Assembly (NCBI GenBank): GCA_000750105.3
Contig: JPHH03000016.1
Coordinates: forward strand, 310,001-374,000
Reading direction: 5' to 3'
Source: Tolypocladium sp. Sup5 PDA-1
Lineage: Eukaryota; Ascomycota; Sordariomycetes; Hypocreales; Ophiocordycipitaceae
Length of the DNA stretch: 64,000 bases
Shown here: in pieces, positions 10,605-21,837 of the stretch
How the letters are laid out: each line of letters begins with the position of its first letter
How positions within the stretch are numbered: the stretch's first letter is position 1
The notes under the pieces: generated by a model
Seen by the model: the letters and a program-made list of their open reading frames with translations, nothing else
Databases searched by the model: none
What the model was told of the DNA's origin: nothing
Translations under genes and position numbers: made by a program

Positions 10605-10945
10605 ATGAACGCCGCTGCCGTCTTCGCCGCCGTCTGTGCCTCCGCTGTGGCTGCTCTCTCATTCCGACCTCTCACGCTTCCTGTCGGCGGACCTGCTGGC
10701 AATGCTCCCGCAGTTCCGACCATCTCCTCGTCGGACCTCGAGTAGGGACGCAGACGACCTCTGGATGACTGGCACGTCATTGCAAAGCGCAGCTGCGGAC
10801 GACATCTGACTGATGTGCCGCTGTGTCCTCAAGGTATGGCTAGCTCTCCATGCCCATCCTTGCTCGCTCCGATGATATGCTGCACCAGAATATGTTTCAA
10901 GACGGGGTTGATTCTACAGCTTTCCCTGACTGCCACATGACTTAG
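10605..10945 (+). CDS. Candidate small secreted cysteine peptide, about 67 aa spliced
   Basis: ATG 10605 sits in a good context (CAACATG) behind a pyrimidine-rich leader. The first ~18 residues (MNAAAVFAAVCASAVAAL) form a clear signal peptide. Read straight, the frame stops at TAG 10743 after 46 codons, but that stop overlaps a donor, GA|GTAGGG. A 51-base intron (10742-10792, acceptor GCGCAG) rejoins the same frame to DCGRHLTDVPLCPQ. A second donor, GTATGG (10834), allows an intron to CTACAG (10919) and a short last exon ending TAG 10945 with one more Cys. An alternative second acceptor at 10888 gives a different tail. I recognise no family. The signal peptide is convincing; exon 2 and 3 are inference. 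Confidence 0.4.
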
Positions 10946-12246
10946 CGCTCATCTCAGCATCAAGCAGTAGAGGAAGCACAGCTAATTATCGTCACAGATG
11001 CCCCCCGGAATGCCTGCTGTTGTGACGGTTGAATCCGGACCAGATGCCATGCTGCTGCATTTGTAATCGCTGTTGGCCGCGATCGTGCGTGTACAGTAGC
11101 CTTGGTAGTTCATACATCGAGTGGACGACACGTTGGATAGTTCCGTTCAGCGAGCAGCTTACGAATCAATGGTTGCTGTGAGTCTCATGGATTCGATGCG
11201 ATTCTCTGACTTTCCGCGGGCGAACCAGATATTCTTGCGCCATGGCCCATTTTGTCGGGTCGCTTGGCCGGACTCGGGCTCTGGGCCCGTGCGAACAGGG
11301 GCTCTTGATGCCCAAGACATCGAGAGGAGAAAAGAGGCACTTTTGGGCAGAGCGTATTTTCCCTCTTTCCTATCCAATCATCCATCCAGGCAGAAGACCC
11401 CCCCCTTCCTTTCTAGGCAGGCCCTAACTTAATAGCTATCGAATTCAATTCCTCTTTGCTTCGCCTTGCCTTTCGTGGTCAGGGGTGTGTACGTTCACCT
11501 CAACAAAGTGACTTATAGTTCCTTCCTTTCTCTCGGTATTAATTAAAGCACTAGACTTTTAGTATTATAAGGTCTTAAGATAGAATATTTAGGAATATTT
11601 CGAGTCCATCTTTAAATTAAATTTCCTCTAGGTGCTATACTTCTTTGACTAGTTATTAAATTTAAAGGTCGGTAAGGGTAGGAGAAAGAAGCGAGAGACT
11701 ATAACGGTTAGCTCTCTAAGTATATATTAGAAGACTTCTAGCTTATGTTTAAGAGAGCCATATTGAATAAGCTCGACCTGACTATACACTAGAGTATATA
11801 AGGTATACTTAATCCTAGCGTTAGCTAGGACACGCCGCTAATTATATAGGTACTCTAAGACCTTACCTTAGTTAGCAAATGTATTGAGCAACTAGAAGCC
11901 CGTAAAACACTAAGGCATCGACAAGCACATTGTGCGCGCCTAACTCATGGTAGGAGCCGAATGCTCGCTGTCAACGAGTTTGACTACGTGGGAGCTGATG
12001 AACTTAGCAACTATAAACTTGCGATATATCTAAACTCGCTTTATATACGGTCGTGGCTACTTATAGTTAACTATCGATAGCCGCCCCTTCCTGCCGCTGC
12101 TGCGAGATAGCACTTACATGTGCTCATGCACGAAGGAACTTTGCCCCACCCTCCTGAGCAGTGTCCCTTTAGCAGGAGGTTTCTGGAGAGCACGAAATAC
12201 AAATAATCGGCTGTTGGCTGTAGAGACTTTTGATTAATACAATACA
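10946..12246. other. Gene-free region with AT-rich, RIP-like block
   Basis: The first ~480 bases are ordinary spacer. From about 11440 to 12240 the sequence becomes strongly AT-rich with many TA dinucleotides, short runs of TTAA/TATA, and stops in all frames, unlike its neighbours. This is the look of an old repeat element degraded by repeat-induced point mutation. I could not recognise the original element, terminal repeats or target-site duplication. Confidence 0.5.
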
Positions 12247-15200
12247 CTACTCCATATTCCCTAAACGTTGATCCTGCTCCCTAGATGGATGTAGTATCAT
12301 GCCCCAGGGTTCTGGGGGGTACTGCTGTTGATTATTGATCCAATCCATCTTGCCAGCTTCTTGCTGGCGTCTCGCATGTCTTTCTAGTAGGTCTCCACCC
12401 CACAAGCGATCTGATTCGACATCGTGAGGTATCTCGGTCTCCTGCAACTCCCGGCTGGAATACATACTACCCCAGTTGTATTCTCTGGGGTTTTCCACGC
12501 AGGTGGCTAAGAACTTGCCCACGTTCTTGCTCTGGCATATAAAGGCAATATCAATAGGCGTCTTGCCATGCTTATCTTGCTTGTTCCAGTGGACACCTGG
12601 AATGTGAAATATCGCCTCCATCACGTCCACGCAGTCCAATGTGGCTGCCCAGTGCACCAGGCTGCGACCTTCCACATCGCGCTGGTTAGGATCAACGCGT
12701 TCACTTTGTAAAAGCATCATTAGTGCATCCTTGAAGCCGGAGTTAGCTGCCGCCTGCGCCGCTGTTCCGCCATTGCGGTCTTGCAGCGTCAAACTTGCGC
12801 CGCCGTCTAGCAACGTCCGGCAGCTCTGGATGTTGCCTAGGGCTGCAGCATAGTGGAGTGCACTGCGCCCGGAGTGATCGATTTGGTCAATGTCGACGCC
12901 TGTGCCGCCGTGGCTCAAGCAGCTCTGGAGCATGTCGCCCCAATCGTTGATAGCCGCGTGGTGCAGGATGCCCTTGCCAGACATGTCAATGTGCAAGGCT
13001 AGGTTCTGGTACTGACATAGCTGGAGCAGTTGAATGCATATAGTCTTATCACCGTGCTTGGCCGCGGCGACGAGCGCACTCAGCTGGTTTTGCTGGACAA
13101 CCGGGAAGGCCTCCGAGCGCTCAATCAGCACGGAGGCCATGTCTTTCATACCCCAGTACGTTGCCAAGGTAAGAGGGGTCCGCCCCATGTTGTCAGCCAA
13201 GTTTAGTCGAATGCCCCGGACGTGAAGTAGCATACTGGCTACATCAACTCTTCCACACATGACTGCCATGTGGAGTGGAGTATATCCGTCACGATCCTGG
13301 AGATTTATGTCCACATCATGAATCACTTCGACAACCTCTCTGATTTGGTGAAGAGAGGCTTCCTGGACAAGGTAGTGAAGCAAGGTCCGATCTTGCACAT
13401 CAACATCGCCGAGTTTCGTCATTGGATGGTGAATCAACTCGTCGTACAGATCCCAGACTTTTCCATCGAATGTGCGCCGAATATTCGATCGCCATGGTCT
13501 GTCTGGTAGACTCGGATTCGCTCCGAGTTCGAGGAGCAAGAAGGCAGCTCTCTTCTTGGACTGATCCGCGGCAGCCAGAGAACAGCAATGTTGAAGTGGC
13601 CAGCCGGAAGTCTGCCGTGACCAATTCTCGTTGAGATCATACCCATGCTCGTTAAACTTGCGAATAAGGTGCGTCATGGCGTGCTCGGACATGTTACAGA
13701 TGACGTATTTTAAGGGGCTCGAGTGGTGCATGTACTTGCTGTCGAACCACATGGCCTCGATGTTGTAAATGCAGTGTTCCCCGGCGGTGTCGGCGAATTG
13801 CAACCACAATGAATCGTCTAAAGAGACCCCTTGCATGTGCAAAAGAAGTTGCGTACTGGCATATGAAAGAAAGGGATAGCGATAGAGGAGTTCTGCATAT
13901 CGCCTGGATTAGCACGAAATACGACGTGGCCAATAGTGTCATGAGGTTCATACCGCCCCTGCTTAATCCTCCACGGGCATCTTGCAGCAGGTCCTTGATT
14001 TTCAAATAAGCCAAGCAGGCGCAGGCTAAAATCCTTGGCCCAGTGCTCATAATTTTGCAAAACTTTTCCTTGCTGAGAAGGTACTCCTTGAAGGAGAGGT
14101 GAACGAGTGTAATGGTGTTGTCTTGCTGAACTGTAACCAGGTCCGGAAAGTGTTTCGCCATGATGTCATTCAGTTTTGTAAAAGGAGTAAGGTCGGCGGA
14201 TCTCTCAATCTGGGTACTTGAGTGGAAAAACGCCAGAATCGTTCCGAGTTCGAGTTCAAAGAGCGGCCGCCCTGATGACGCAAGGATAGCAAATATCGTG
14301 AGGGCGTCATCAACCGCAAGCTTGTCGATCCTCTCAACCATCCTGTCGTAGAAGGACGCCATGCCAGATCCGACCGATATGACGAGCTCGAGTCTTTGGG
14401 AAATGATATCTTCGTTCCAGAGTATGCCTTTGTGGAAACCCTCCCAGGCGAGAACCGCTGCAAGAAACATGCCATCAGCGGCTGTCGAAATGCGATGAAC
14501 GATGTTTTGTCGTGTGGCAGTTGATAGCGATGCCTCAAAAGCGGGTTCTTGTGCCGCAAAGTCCTCTAGAACGCCTTCGAGGTACGCCTCAATGTCTCGA
14601 CGAATGCATGGTCCACTCATGGATAATACTTTTAGCCTTGGAACAGCTTCTGAGCATACTGGGGTATGGCGACTGGATATAAGCACTCTCAGACGGCTGC
14701 CAGGGTTCTCCCTCTCGAGGGTCTCTACTATGTGCCAGAGAACTGAAAGAAGAGAGTTAGCGACAGGTTCGCCAAGCTCGTCCATAGCGTCGATGGTAAT
14801 GAACACGCGATTCATCGTCTGCATTGAAAGAGCCTCCAGAAGTGCCTTTGACAGTTTTTCCATGGTCATGTCAAGGGTCAATTTATTAGCACTGCGAATT
14901 TCCAGGCAATTCCGGATGATGACGCCACTGTATGGATTGGACTGAATGAGCTGGTGTAGCAGTGATCGCAGTATATATTCCTCGGTGTTGATGGCTGCTT
15001 CCATATAAGAGCCAAAGTAGCTTATGCCGAGATAGCCAGTATCAGTGCCTTCGCCATAGGCATGTGATGGCAGGTGCTCAGCAATGGACCGCATCATGAC
15101 ACTCTTGCCGCTGCCAGGCTTTCCGGTCAACAGAAACATGGAAGGCCCCGTAGAATTGAGCCAGGTAACAAATGTCGAATCCGTAAAAATCCAGCGGCAG

Positions 15201-16538
15201 GTCTCCCTCAGGGGCAGACGTGGCCTCATCTGGTAGGCTTATAGTCAACGCAGAATAAGCCATCGAGGAGTTCTCGGTTATCAGCGTGCAAAGACGTGGC
15301 AGAAGCTGAGTTTCCTGGTCAGCGATCGAATGTAAATCTGAACGGATTTATGGTAACCACCTTCAACCAACTCCTTCACTGAGCTCCAAACCGGGAGATA
15401 TTGTTGGGATTTCCGAGGAGAAACATGGGCCAACCCGCGATGATCTGTATTAATCGGAATGGCCCGTTCGTTTGGGAGGCCTAGAATCGCTGAAAAGGGT
15501 TCCACAACCTGTAGAAGGGTTATTTACTGCGTTCTGAATATTCGTTAAAAACATACTAGACTGAGTAATGTGGGCTTCTGCTCGTAGATGGAAATGAGAT
15601 TTAGGGGCTTCAGTAGTTGCGTCGCATGTCTTGAAATGGTCTCTAGTTCCATCGACGGGACCTCGAACATTTTAACAAGATCCGAGCGGACGCCCATACC
15701 CAGAGTCACCGCGTTGAAGATCCTGGACAACTGCAGAGCAGGTGATGCGATGCGGGACCCTCGGTGGGGGCAACCCAGGAACACCGCTCCGAAGATGCTT
15801 CGGCGGAGGTGGTGGCTACTCTCGAGCTGCAACGTCACGTGGATAAGGAACTCCTTGAAGACCACGCCACCGAGGCTATGGCAAATGAATATGAGTGGGC
15901 GACTCCGCTCTTGGAGATCCTGACGTGCGAGTTCGAGTCTCATAGCTAGGTCGGCAGCAAAATCGTTTATACTTGCACGAGAGCTGCCAAAGAAAACAGT
16001 AGAGTCGTACCCGAACGTCATGATTCGTGCCTGTGGTACGTGTGTCGGTAAAGAGTCCCGCAGCCAGAGGTGCCTATCGCCGTCCTTGGACGTCCATGTG
16101 TGGAAGGCATGCCCGGCAAGGCCGTGGATTGCCACGATACTGCACACGTTGTTATGTTCATAGCACTAAGCGAAAATCACCTTGGTGACTTACTCGACAC
16201 GGAAGTCATTGGCATCGTAGGGCTGTTGCGGCTGGGGATGTAGAAGGAACAGACCATGACGCTCCATGGTCCCCTCACCGCCAGCGGCATCGTCCTGTGC
16301 CATTTCGTGGGCAGCGTTTCGGCTTAAGATCAATATTAGAAGACAAAAGAAGGATATAGTCACGAGAGATCGGGGTTTTCTTGACACGATGTAAGGGATG
16401 CAAGTTGTCGTGGCCTCCGCAATCAGTGCTTACGGTGGCGGTCTCAGGATCAGTTTCATACTGTTGGCTCAGGTTGGTAGCCTTGCAGCCACCAGGAACA
16501 ATATACATCCTCGGAGGGATTGACGGCCCGAACGTCAT
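12247..16538 (-). CDS. NLR-type protein: SesB-like hydrolase, NACHT, ankyrin repeats (one unresolved frame break)
   Basis: Proposed exons are 16538-16434 (start uncertain), 16294-16194, 16139-15557, 15508-15358, 15305 to about 15230, then about 15229-13954, and 13892-12247. The four clear introns have good signals, for example GTAAGT at 16193, GTATGT at 15556 and GTATGA at 13953. The N-terminus is an alpha/beta-hydrolase (DIVAIHGLAGH; nucleophile CHSLGG), the SesB-like domain seen in fungal NLRs. Next comes NACHT with Walker A GKPGSGKS, Walker B VFITIDAMDE and a winged-helix tail, then about 8-9 ankyrin repeats (for example DGYTPLHMAVMCG). In this family the effector end triggers a defence or incompatibility response after ligand binding to the repeats. 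Between 15305 and 15215 the reading moves through three frames. Either an atypical intron is present or indels have broken the gene. Length and domains are otherwise complete. Confidence 0.75.
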
Positions 16539-16884
16539 TACTTAACTCGTTTAGCTTAGTCCTCAAACCCCTCACTCTCTCATCGTGCTCCTGTTCTCGG
16601 TCGTGGTGCAAGATTGCACCGATATTTGTGAGTTAACAGGGTCAGATATCAACTCGCCCTGTCTATCAATCCCCAAAGGAGGAGTATTCTATCTTTTAAT
16701 GGCACCACAAATTGCGATCCTTATTTGCTATCTTCCGTTATATAGCTAAGCCACGACATGTATTAACCATGACTGTCACTACTTTATACGATCCTACTAA
16801 CTTGTAATCTCTGGATGGACGGATAACAACCAGGACAATCTTGAAACCTTAACTCACGACAAGAACAGCCAGCTCCAATCCCAA
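16539..16884. other. AT-leaning spacer upstream of the NLR gene
   Basis: This is probably the NLR promoter region. It has stops in all frames and no recognisable repeat. Confidence 0.4.
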
Positions 16885-17105
16885 CTACCTTACAATACCA
16901 CAAACCTGCTCCACGACCCTCCCCCAGAACCCCCTGGGTAGCTCGTACCCTATCCCCTCCACAACCACCAACCTCGCCCCTCAATCTCCTTCGCTAGCAC
17001 CTCCCCATGCTTCCGCGGCAAGTTCATATCCTCACTGCCCTGAATCATCATCACGGCCGGGCACTTGACCCTCCCCAGCTCTCCCTCGGCCATGCCTATA
17101 TCCCC
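16885..17105 (-). pseudogene. Alpha/beta-hydrolase C-terminal fragment, frameshifted
   Basis: Reading from 17105 on the minus strand gives GELGRVKCPAVMMIQGSED and then KHGEVLAKEI, the usual acid-residue strand of an alpha/beta-hydrolase. After a one-base shift near 16976 the next frame continues ARLVVVEGIGYELP and FWGRVVEQV, the segment that normally carries the catalytic His (G-x-GH-ELP); here a Tyr replaces the His. No upstream domain is present. This is a decayed fragment, not a working gene. Confidence 0.5.
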
Positions 17106-18477
17106 GGAGGCCTGTGATGCCGGACTAGCTCTGTTGTGGCCTCGGTGCCTCTTTATTCCTCGTTCTCGTACTAAGTAAATATTGCAGCCATGATGTAACT
17201 CTAGGAGCATGGGATGAGGTCTAGACCACCGGAGCCCCTGAGCTGGTTAGGCTTGCGAGGTGAGTGGTGGGAGCCAGACAACGGCAACCAAGGTCCGCAG
17301 AGCCGCAAGGCCGACACATCTAGGGGGTTGACGCTGGCTTTGCTCCCACCAGTCAACTTCTTCTTCAGACGATGAGCGCTATACGGGTAGGCAGCCGGTG
17401 GCGATGCGTCATTTGCGTAGTTCATCAGCCACAATTCGACTTGGACATTGAGCTTCTACTGTCAGCTCGTCTGCTGGAGAGGGAAGCGTGAGGATCTTAA
17501 TATGCTTGGTAAGCTATCTGAGGTGTTTTTCCGCTAGAAAACTCTCAAGTATTTGAGAAAACAAGTTGAAGCCGAGCCGTTGCATTGGGTTACGGTCAAG
17601 ACAAGCAATAAGCTACTCCTCAGCCACGGCTCAAGGCTTGGGAGCCATTCCGAACCTCCCGAACGTGGAAGGGGCTTGCTGCTGTGGCAAAGCCATGATG
17701 AATAATGCAAGAGATGGACCTTGGATGTCGTTGAATCTAACGGCGACTCCGTGCTTCGACGTCTGAACGGTGACGCTAGTTGCGGCTGCCAGCCCCGGAG
17801 TCCGGAGTTAAGATAAAGAAAGGCCCGGGTGGGACTCGATGCCGGTCCTACGTTGAAAGTGGAGACGATTCCACGGAGGTCTGCTCGCATCTTCGGACGG
17901 CTGTGACTTACAGAATCTCATTGGAGCTTATCGACGGTTTTCATGCTCTGCCCCGCTCACGGAGGCGAATGTTGTCGGAAACTTGGTCAGGCTTGATATC
18001 TTGGGCTCGGCAATTGCAGACACGAGCTGCGGGGAGGCGGGCCGCTTGCTGTTACTGGCTCAATTGCTTGCTACGAGTGTCTCGGTGGTTGTGGACTCTT
18101 GCATTGGCGTTGGCGGAAGAGCTTACTGGATAGCATCGACCTCTAGCTCGTCGGGCCACGGTACTGGCGTTGATCCTCAATGGCTGCGATGGATCTTGGC
18201 CCCCAGGCTCCGGATCCGATGGGGCCAAACTCTAACTACCGATCTCAGGACGTAGTATTACTTCGTAGACGTAAATGGCGCGTACGCTTGTACGGAGAGC
18301 TCCTGGGTGGCAACGAAGGGAATAGAAGTTGGTCTAACTCTAATGCCGCAGCTTCAGGAGATTGACTCTTGTCACTTGTCGGGTTGGCCGGATGGACGAT
18401 GGAGGGCATTGAGGTCGACCTCAATGTCGAGATGGCCTGCTTGTGATCGATGTGATGATATCATACCGATGGAAAAA
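17106..18477. other. 1.4-kb gene-free stretch
   Basis: Several open stretches occur (for example minus 17534-17890 and plus 17780-18133), but none has a recognisable domain, good splice context or fungal-type codon bias. The right end must contain the promoter of the Hsp31-like gene. Confidence 0.45.
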
Positions 18478-18486
18478 TATAAAAGG
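18478..18486 (+). promoter_or_regulatory. TATA box with adjacent AGGGG stress element
   Basis: TATAAAAGG lies 113 bases before the Hsp31-like ATG, and the overlapping AAGGGG contains AGGGG, the yeast-type stress response element. A TATA/STRE promoter fits a stress-induced DJ-1 protein; function of the element in this organism is inference. Confidence 0.5.
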
Positions 18487-18590
18487 GGTCCATAACCTTC
18501 AATTGTTGGAATTGAGGCACCCACAAGCACTCAGCTCACAAGCAAACAACAAAACAACCATCACGAACACCAATTGACCCAACAGCAGCC

Positions 18591-19491
18591 ATGTCTCCCC
18601 CTCGCAAGGCCGTCATCGCCGTGACCTCGGCGCACGCCCCGCTCTACCCCAAGGGCCAGGAGACGGGCGTCTTCATCACCGAGGCGCTGCACCCGTTCAA
18701 GGTATTCCGTGCGGCCGGCTTCGAGGTCGACCTCGTGTCCGAGACGGGCAAGTACCAGGCCGACTGGCTGTCGCTGACGGAGGAGTACCTCTCCGGCGAG
18801 GACAAAAAGATGTGGGAGGACACGTCGAGCGAGTTCCGCGGCAAGATGGACAAGCTGCTGAAGCTGAGCGATATCAAGGCCGACAACGTGAGTGCCTGGG
18901 AGTGTTGCAACTTGTGGACGTCGATTGGGGATAGGGGGCTAATGCGTGGCAGTATGGGTTGTTATTTGCCTCGGCGGGACACGCATCCCTGATTGACTAC
19001 CCGGATGCCAAGGGCCTGCAGAAGATTGCCTCGGACATGTACGCCAAGGGCGGCATCATCTCGGCCGTGTAAGTCGCTCCCTCCGTCAAGCCCTGTGACC
19101 CTTTCTCTGATAAGCATCAAAGCTGCCACGGCGGCGCCATCTTCCCCGGCATCATCGACGCGTCCACCGGCCGCTCCATCATCGCCGGCAAGAAAGTCAC
19201 CGGCTTCACGACCCAGGGCGAGGAGGAGGAGGGCGTGCTCGACACCATCAAGGCGTGGAAGCGGCCGACGATTGAGGCCGCGGCCGCCAGCTCGGGGGCG
19301 ACGTGTAAGCCCCCCCGTCCTCAGTTTACTACGACGGCGAAGAAGTCTGATGCTAATATTGGACAGACGTCTCGCCGCCTACCCCTTGGGTGTCATTTAC
19401 CCAGACGGACGGCCAGGTCGTGACGGGCGCGAACCCTGCCAGCGCGGAGGCCACGGCCGAGGCTGCGGTTGCGGCGTTTAACAAGCTCTGA
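18591..19491 (+). CDS. HSP31: Hsp31-type DJ-1/PfpI protein (glutathione-independent glyoxalase / chaperone), 239 aa
   Basis: There are four exons: 18591-18887, 18953-19068, 19123-19304 and 19367-19491. Introns are 54-65 bases with GTGAGT, GTAAGT and GTAAGC donors. All phases agree and the joined protein is 239 residues, the normal size. Motifs are those of the Hsp31 class: TEALHPF with the conserved Glu31, the ASAGHASLIDYP block, and the nucleophile elbow SAVCHGG with Cys139 and His140. The family converts methylglyoxal to D-lactate without glutathione and has holdase activity in oxidative stress. A short AC-rich leader follows the TATA/STRE promoter. Confidence in family is high; which of its activities dominates cannot be told from sequence. 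Confidence 0.93.
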
Positions 19492-19823
19492 TGGCAATAA
19501 GGGTTTGGGTATCCAAGTTTACGAAGTATAGGGGGGATTTTGGACTTGACTTTTCCTTGTGACAATGCTCTGGTGTTGGCGGGTGATTGTCTGCTGTCAT
19601 CGGCCTGTACATCTGGATACCACAGCTCGAAATGAAAACCTCGGAGATATAAATTGTCCTTTGCGAGAGACTTGATGTGTCGGGGCTGCTGTATTGCGAT
19701 TCACTTTTACTTCATATGAGAGGCATAACACAGAATCAACTTGTGTTTTATTCTTTCATGGCTTCACATTGTCACAGGGTTACCGGTAACAACGCAGGGA
19801 CTGTCATTTGACCCCTTGGAGCA
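19492..19823. other. Convergent 3' flanks of HSP31 and carboxypeptidase
   Basis: No coding signal. It should contain the polyadenylation regions of both genes; the stretch 19660-19760 is AT-rich. Confidence 0.5.
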
Positions 19824-21837
19824 TTACAGCTCACCCATATACTCGTCCGAGTTGCCCTCGCCGACAACAAAGTAGTCCTTGACCTCCACGTCACCAGCCA
19901 GGACCTTCTCCCACACCTCCGGCGTGCACGTCCCCGGCGCAAGGATGTAGCACTTGGGCTCCGGGGCCTGGGACGGCACGTTCTTGATGTGCCAGGTGTC
20001 CAGCGGGCCTGCCGTCGCCAGCTCGTCGCTCACGGGCAGCAGCCCCGTGGGGATGTCGCGGTTGAAGGTCGCGCGCATGAAGATCTCGTACGCCGCCGCG
20101 GGCTGGTACATGGGCACCTCGTGGCCGGCCTGGAAGACGCGCGTGAAGCTGTAGTTGCCGAACTGGCGCGTCATGCCGCCGACGCCCTCGCCCGTCAGCA
20201 GCGGCGCATACCCGGCCTCGCTGAAGTCCTCGGCGCGCGAGTACGGGATCGCGAGCGAGGCCAGCTCGCCGCCGATCCAGTTGCAGGCGTAGTCGCGGTC
20301 GCCGTACATCATGTGCACCTTGACGCCCGAGTCGAGCAGGTAGGCCACGGCGTCGAGGAACCCGCCGTGCACCTCGTCGTGCGTCGACGCAAAGTTGCGC
20401 ATCACGACGCCGGACCCGGCCGTGAAGTTGACGGGCGAGCCGAGCGCCCCGAGGACCGCGGCGTCGGCCATGTAGCCGATCATGTGCGGCGGCGGGAAGG
20501 GGTCGGCCTGCGGGTGCCCGATGTCGTACCACCCGACGTTCTGCTGGAAGTAGAGCTGGATGGCGGGACCGTTGCAGGCGGGCTCGATGCCGCAGTCGTC
20601 GGGAGGAGAGGCTATGTTGCGGTTGACGGTGGCGACGTCGAGGCCCCTGAGCTTCTCCCGGCAGTTGAGCATCTGCTCGCGGCAGCCGCCGGGGCGGGTG
20701 AAGTTGTGCATGAGCTCCTCGTAGACGGACTGGTTGTAGGCCTGGATGCCGTACGTCTAGTAAGGCGAGTCAGTAAGAGATACCGGCGAGTTGATGGGTT
20801 GATGTGTTCTTGCGTTGTTAAAGGGAAACTGGATGTACGCCTCCTCCTGGATCACCGCGTCAATCAGCCCGTTGACGATACCCAGCGTGTCCAGGTGCAG
20901 GTAGTGCGCATGGTCCACCTCGATGGTCCCGTTGGCAATCTTCTCGTTCTGCTGCTGGAAGAATCGCATGAAGCCGGGCCCGTAGTGCCCGCCGTAGCTC
21001 TCGGCCCACAGGCTGATGCGGTCGTCGGCCGGCTTGTAGTGCGGGAACTCGAAGAAGAAGGTCTGCGCAAAGTGCCACAGCGCGTGCGCGGCCTGCGCGG
21101 TGCTGTTGGTCGTGTGCGACGCCTCCTGGCTCGACGCGGTGCCCGCGCGCGTCGTGAGGTTGAGCCGCGGCGCCTCCTGGGAGAAGTCGGTGGGCACGAC
21201 GCGCGCGTCCTCGCCGTCCATGAAGACGGTGACGTTGGTGGGCGTGTCGTACGAGAGGCCGACCTGGTTGGGCTCGTCGATGTAGAGCATGTTGACCTCG
21301 TTGTTCCAGCTCCAGGGGTTGAGGACCGTCGTCCTGGAGTCGTCCTCGACGAAGCAGGGGCCGTTTTCCTGCAGCAGGCCCATGAGGGACGAGCCGCCGG
21401 GCCCGCCGTTGAGCCAGATGGCCAGGGGCGCGTTTGCCGGGTCCTTGCGGGCCTCGAAGAACCAGAAGAAGCTGCGTCAGTCAGCCGACGGGCCATTGGT
21501 GCGCCTGAGCCGCTGGACGTACGTGTTGACGGGGTAGTCTTGCTTCTCGCCGTTGACGTCGTCGAGGAAGCCCTCTGGCAGGCGGACGTGGCCGGCGTAC
21601 GACTTGACGCCGGGCGTGGTCTCGCAGATGCCGGGCTGGGGCGAGGCCAGTTAGTGGACACTCTCTTCTTGCAGCCTTCAATGGAAGCTATTCGCGGGGA
21701 CGCAGTACCTCTTTGAAGGAAATCGTCACGTTCTCGTGAAACTTGGACTTTAGCACCGTCACCCCCTCGGGCTTGGGCGGGAACTGCGCCGCCGCGAGGC
21801 CGGCAATGCCGCCGAGCAACAGGCTAGAGGTGAGCAT
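19824..21837 (-). CDS. Secreted S10 serine carboxypeptidase, 610 aa, with a GC-AG intron
   Basis: Exons are 21837-21709, 21635-21523, 21471-20814 and 20756-19824. Residues 1-17 (MLTSSLLLGGIAGLAAA) are a signal peptide. The S10 triad is present: Ser239 in WAESYGGHY, Asp455 in YGDRDYACNW, and His512 in FQAGHEVPMY, plus the oxyanion block GGPGGSS (103-109). Several NxT/S sites fit a secreted glycoprotein. Introns 1 and 2 are GT-AG; intron 3 (20813-20757) begins GCAAGA and ends ACTAG. Only this GC-AG splice gives the expected FPFNN-TYGIQAYNQS join. The enzyme trims C-terminal residues from peptides, probably outside the cell or in the vacuole. It is longer than yeast CPY, matching fungal extracellular forms with an extended C-terminus. 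Confidence 0.93.

Noticed and set aside
10770..10795. A Kex2-type KR site before a Cys peptide
   Set aside because: In the spliced model these codons fall inside the intron; the site exists only if the TAG upstream were read through.
19989..21716. A 575-codon plus-strand open frame
   Set aside because: It lies antisense to the S10 carboxypeptidase, has a GC-rich shadow composition (Val/Arg/Asp/Gly) and no domain.
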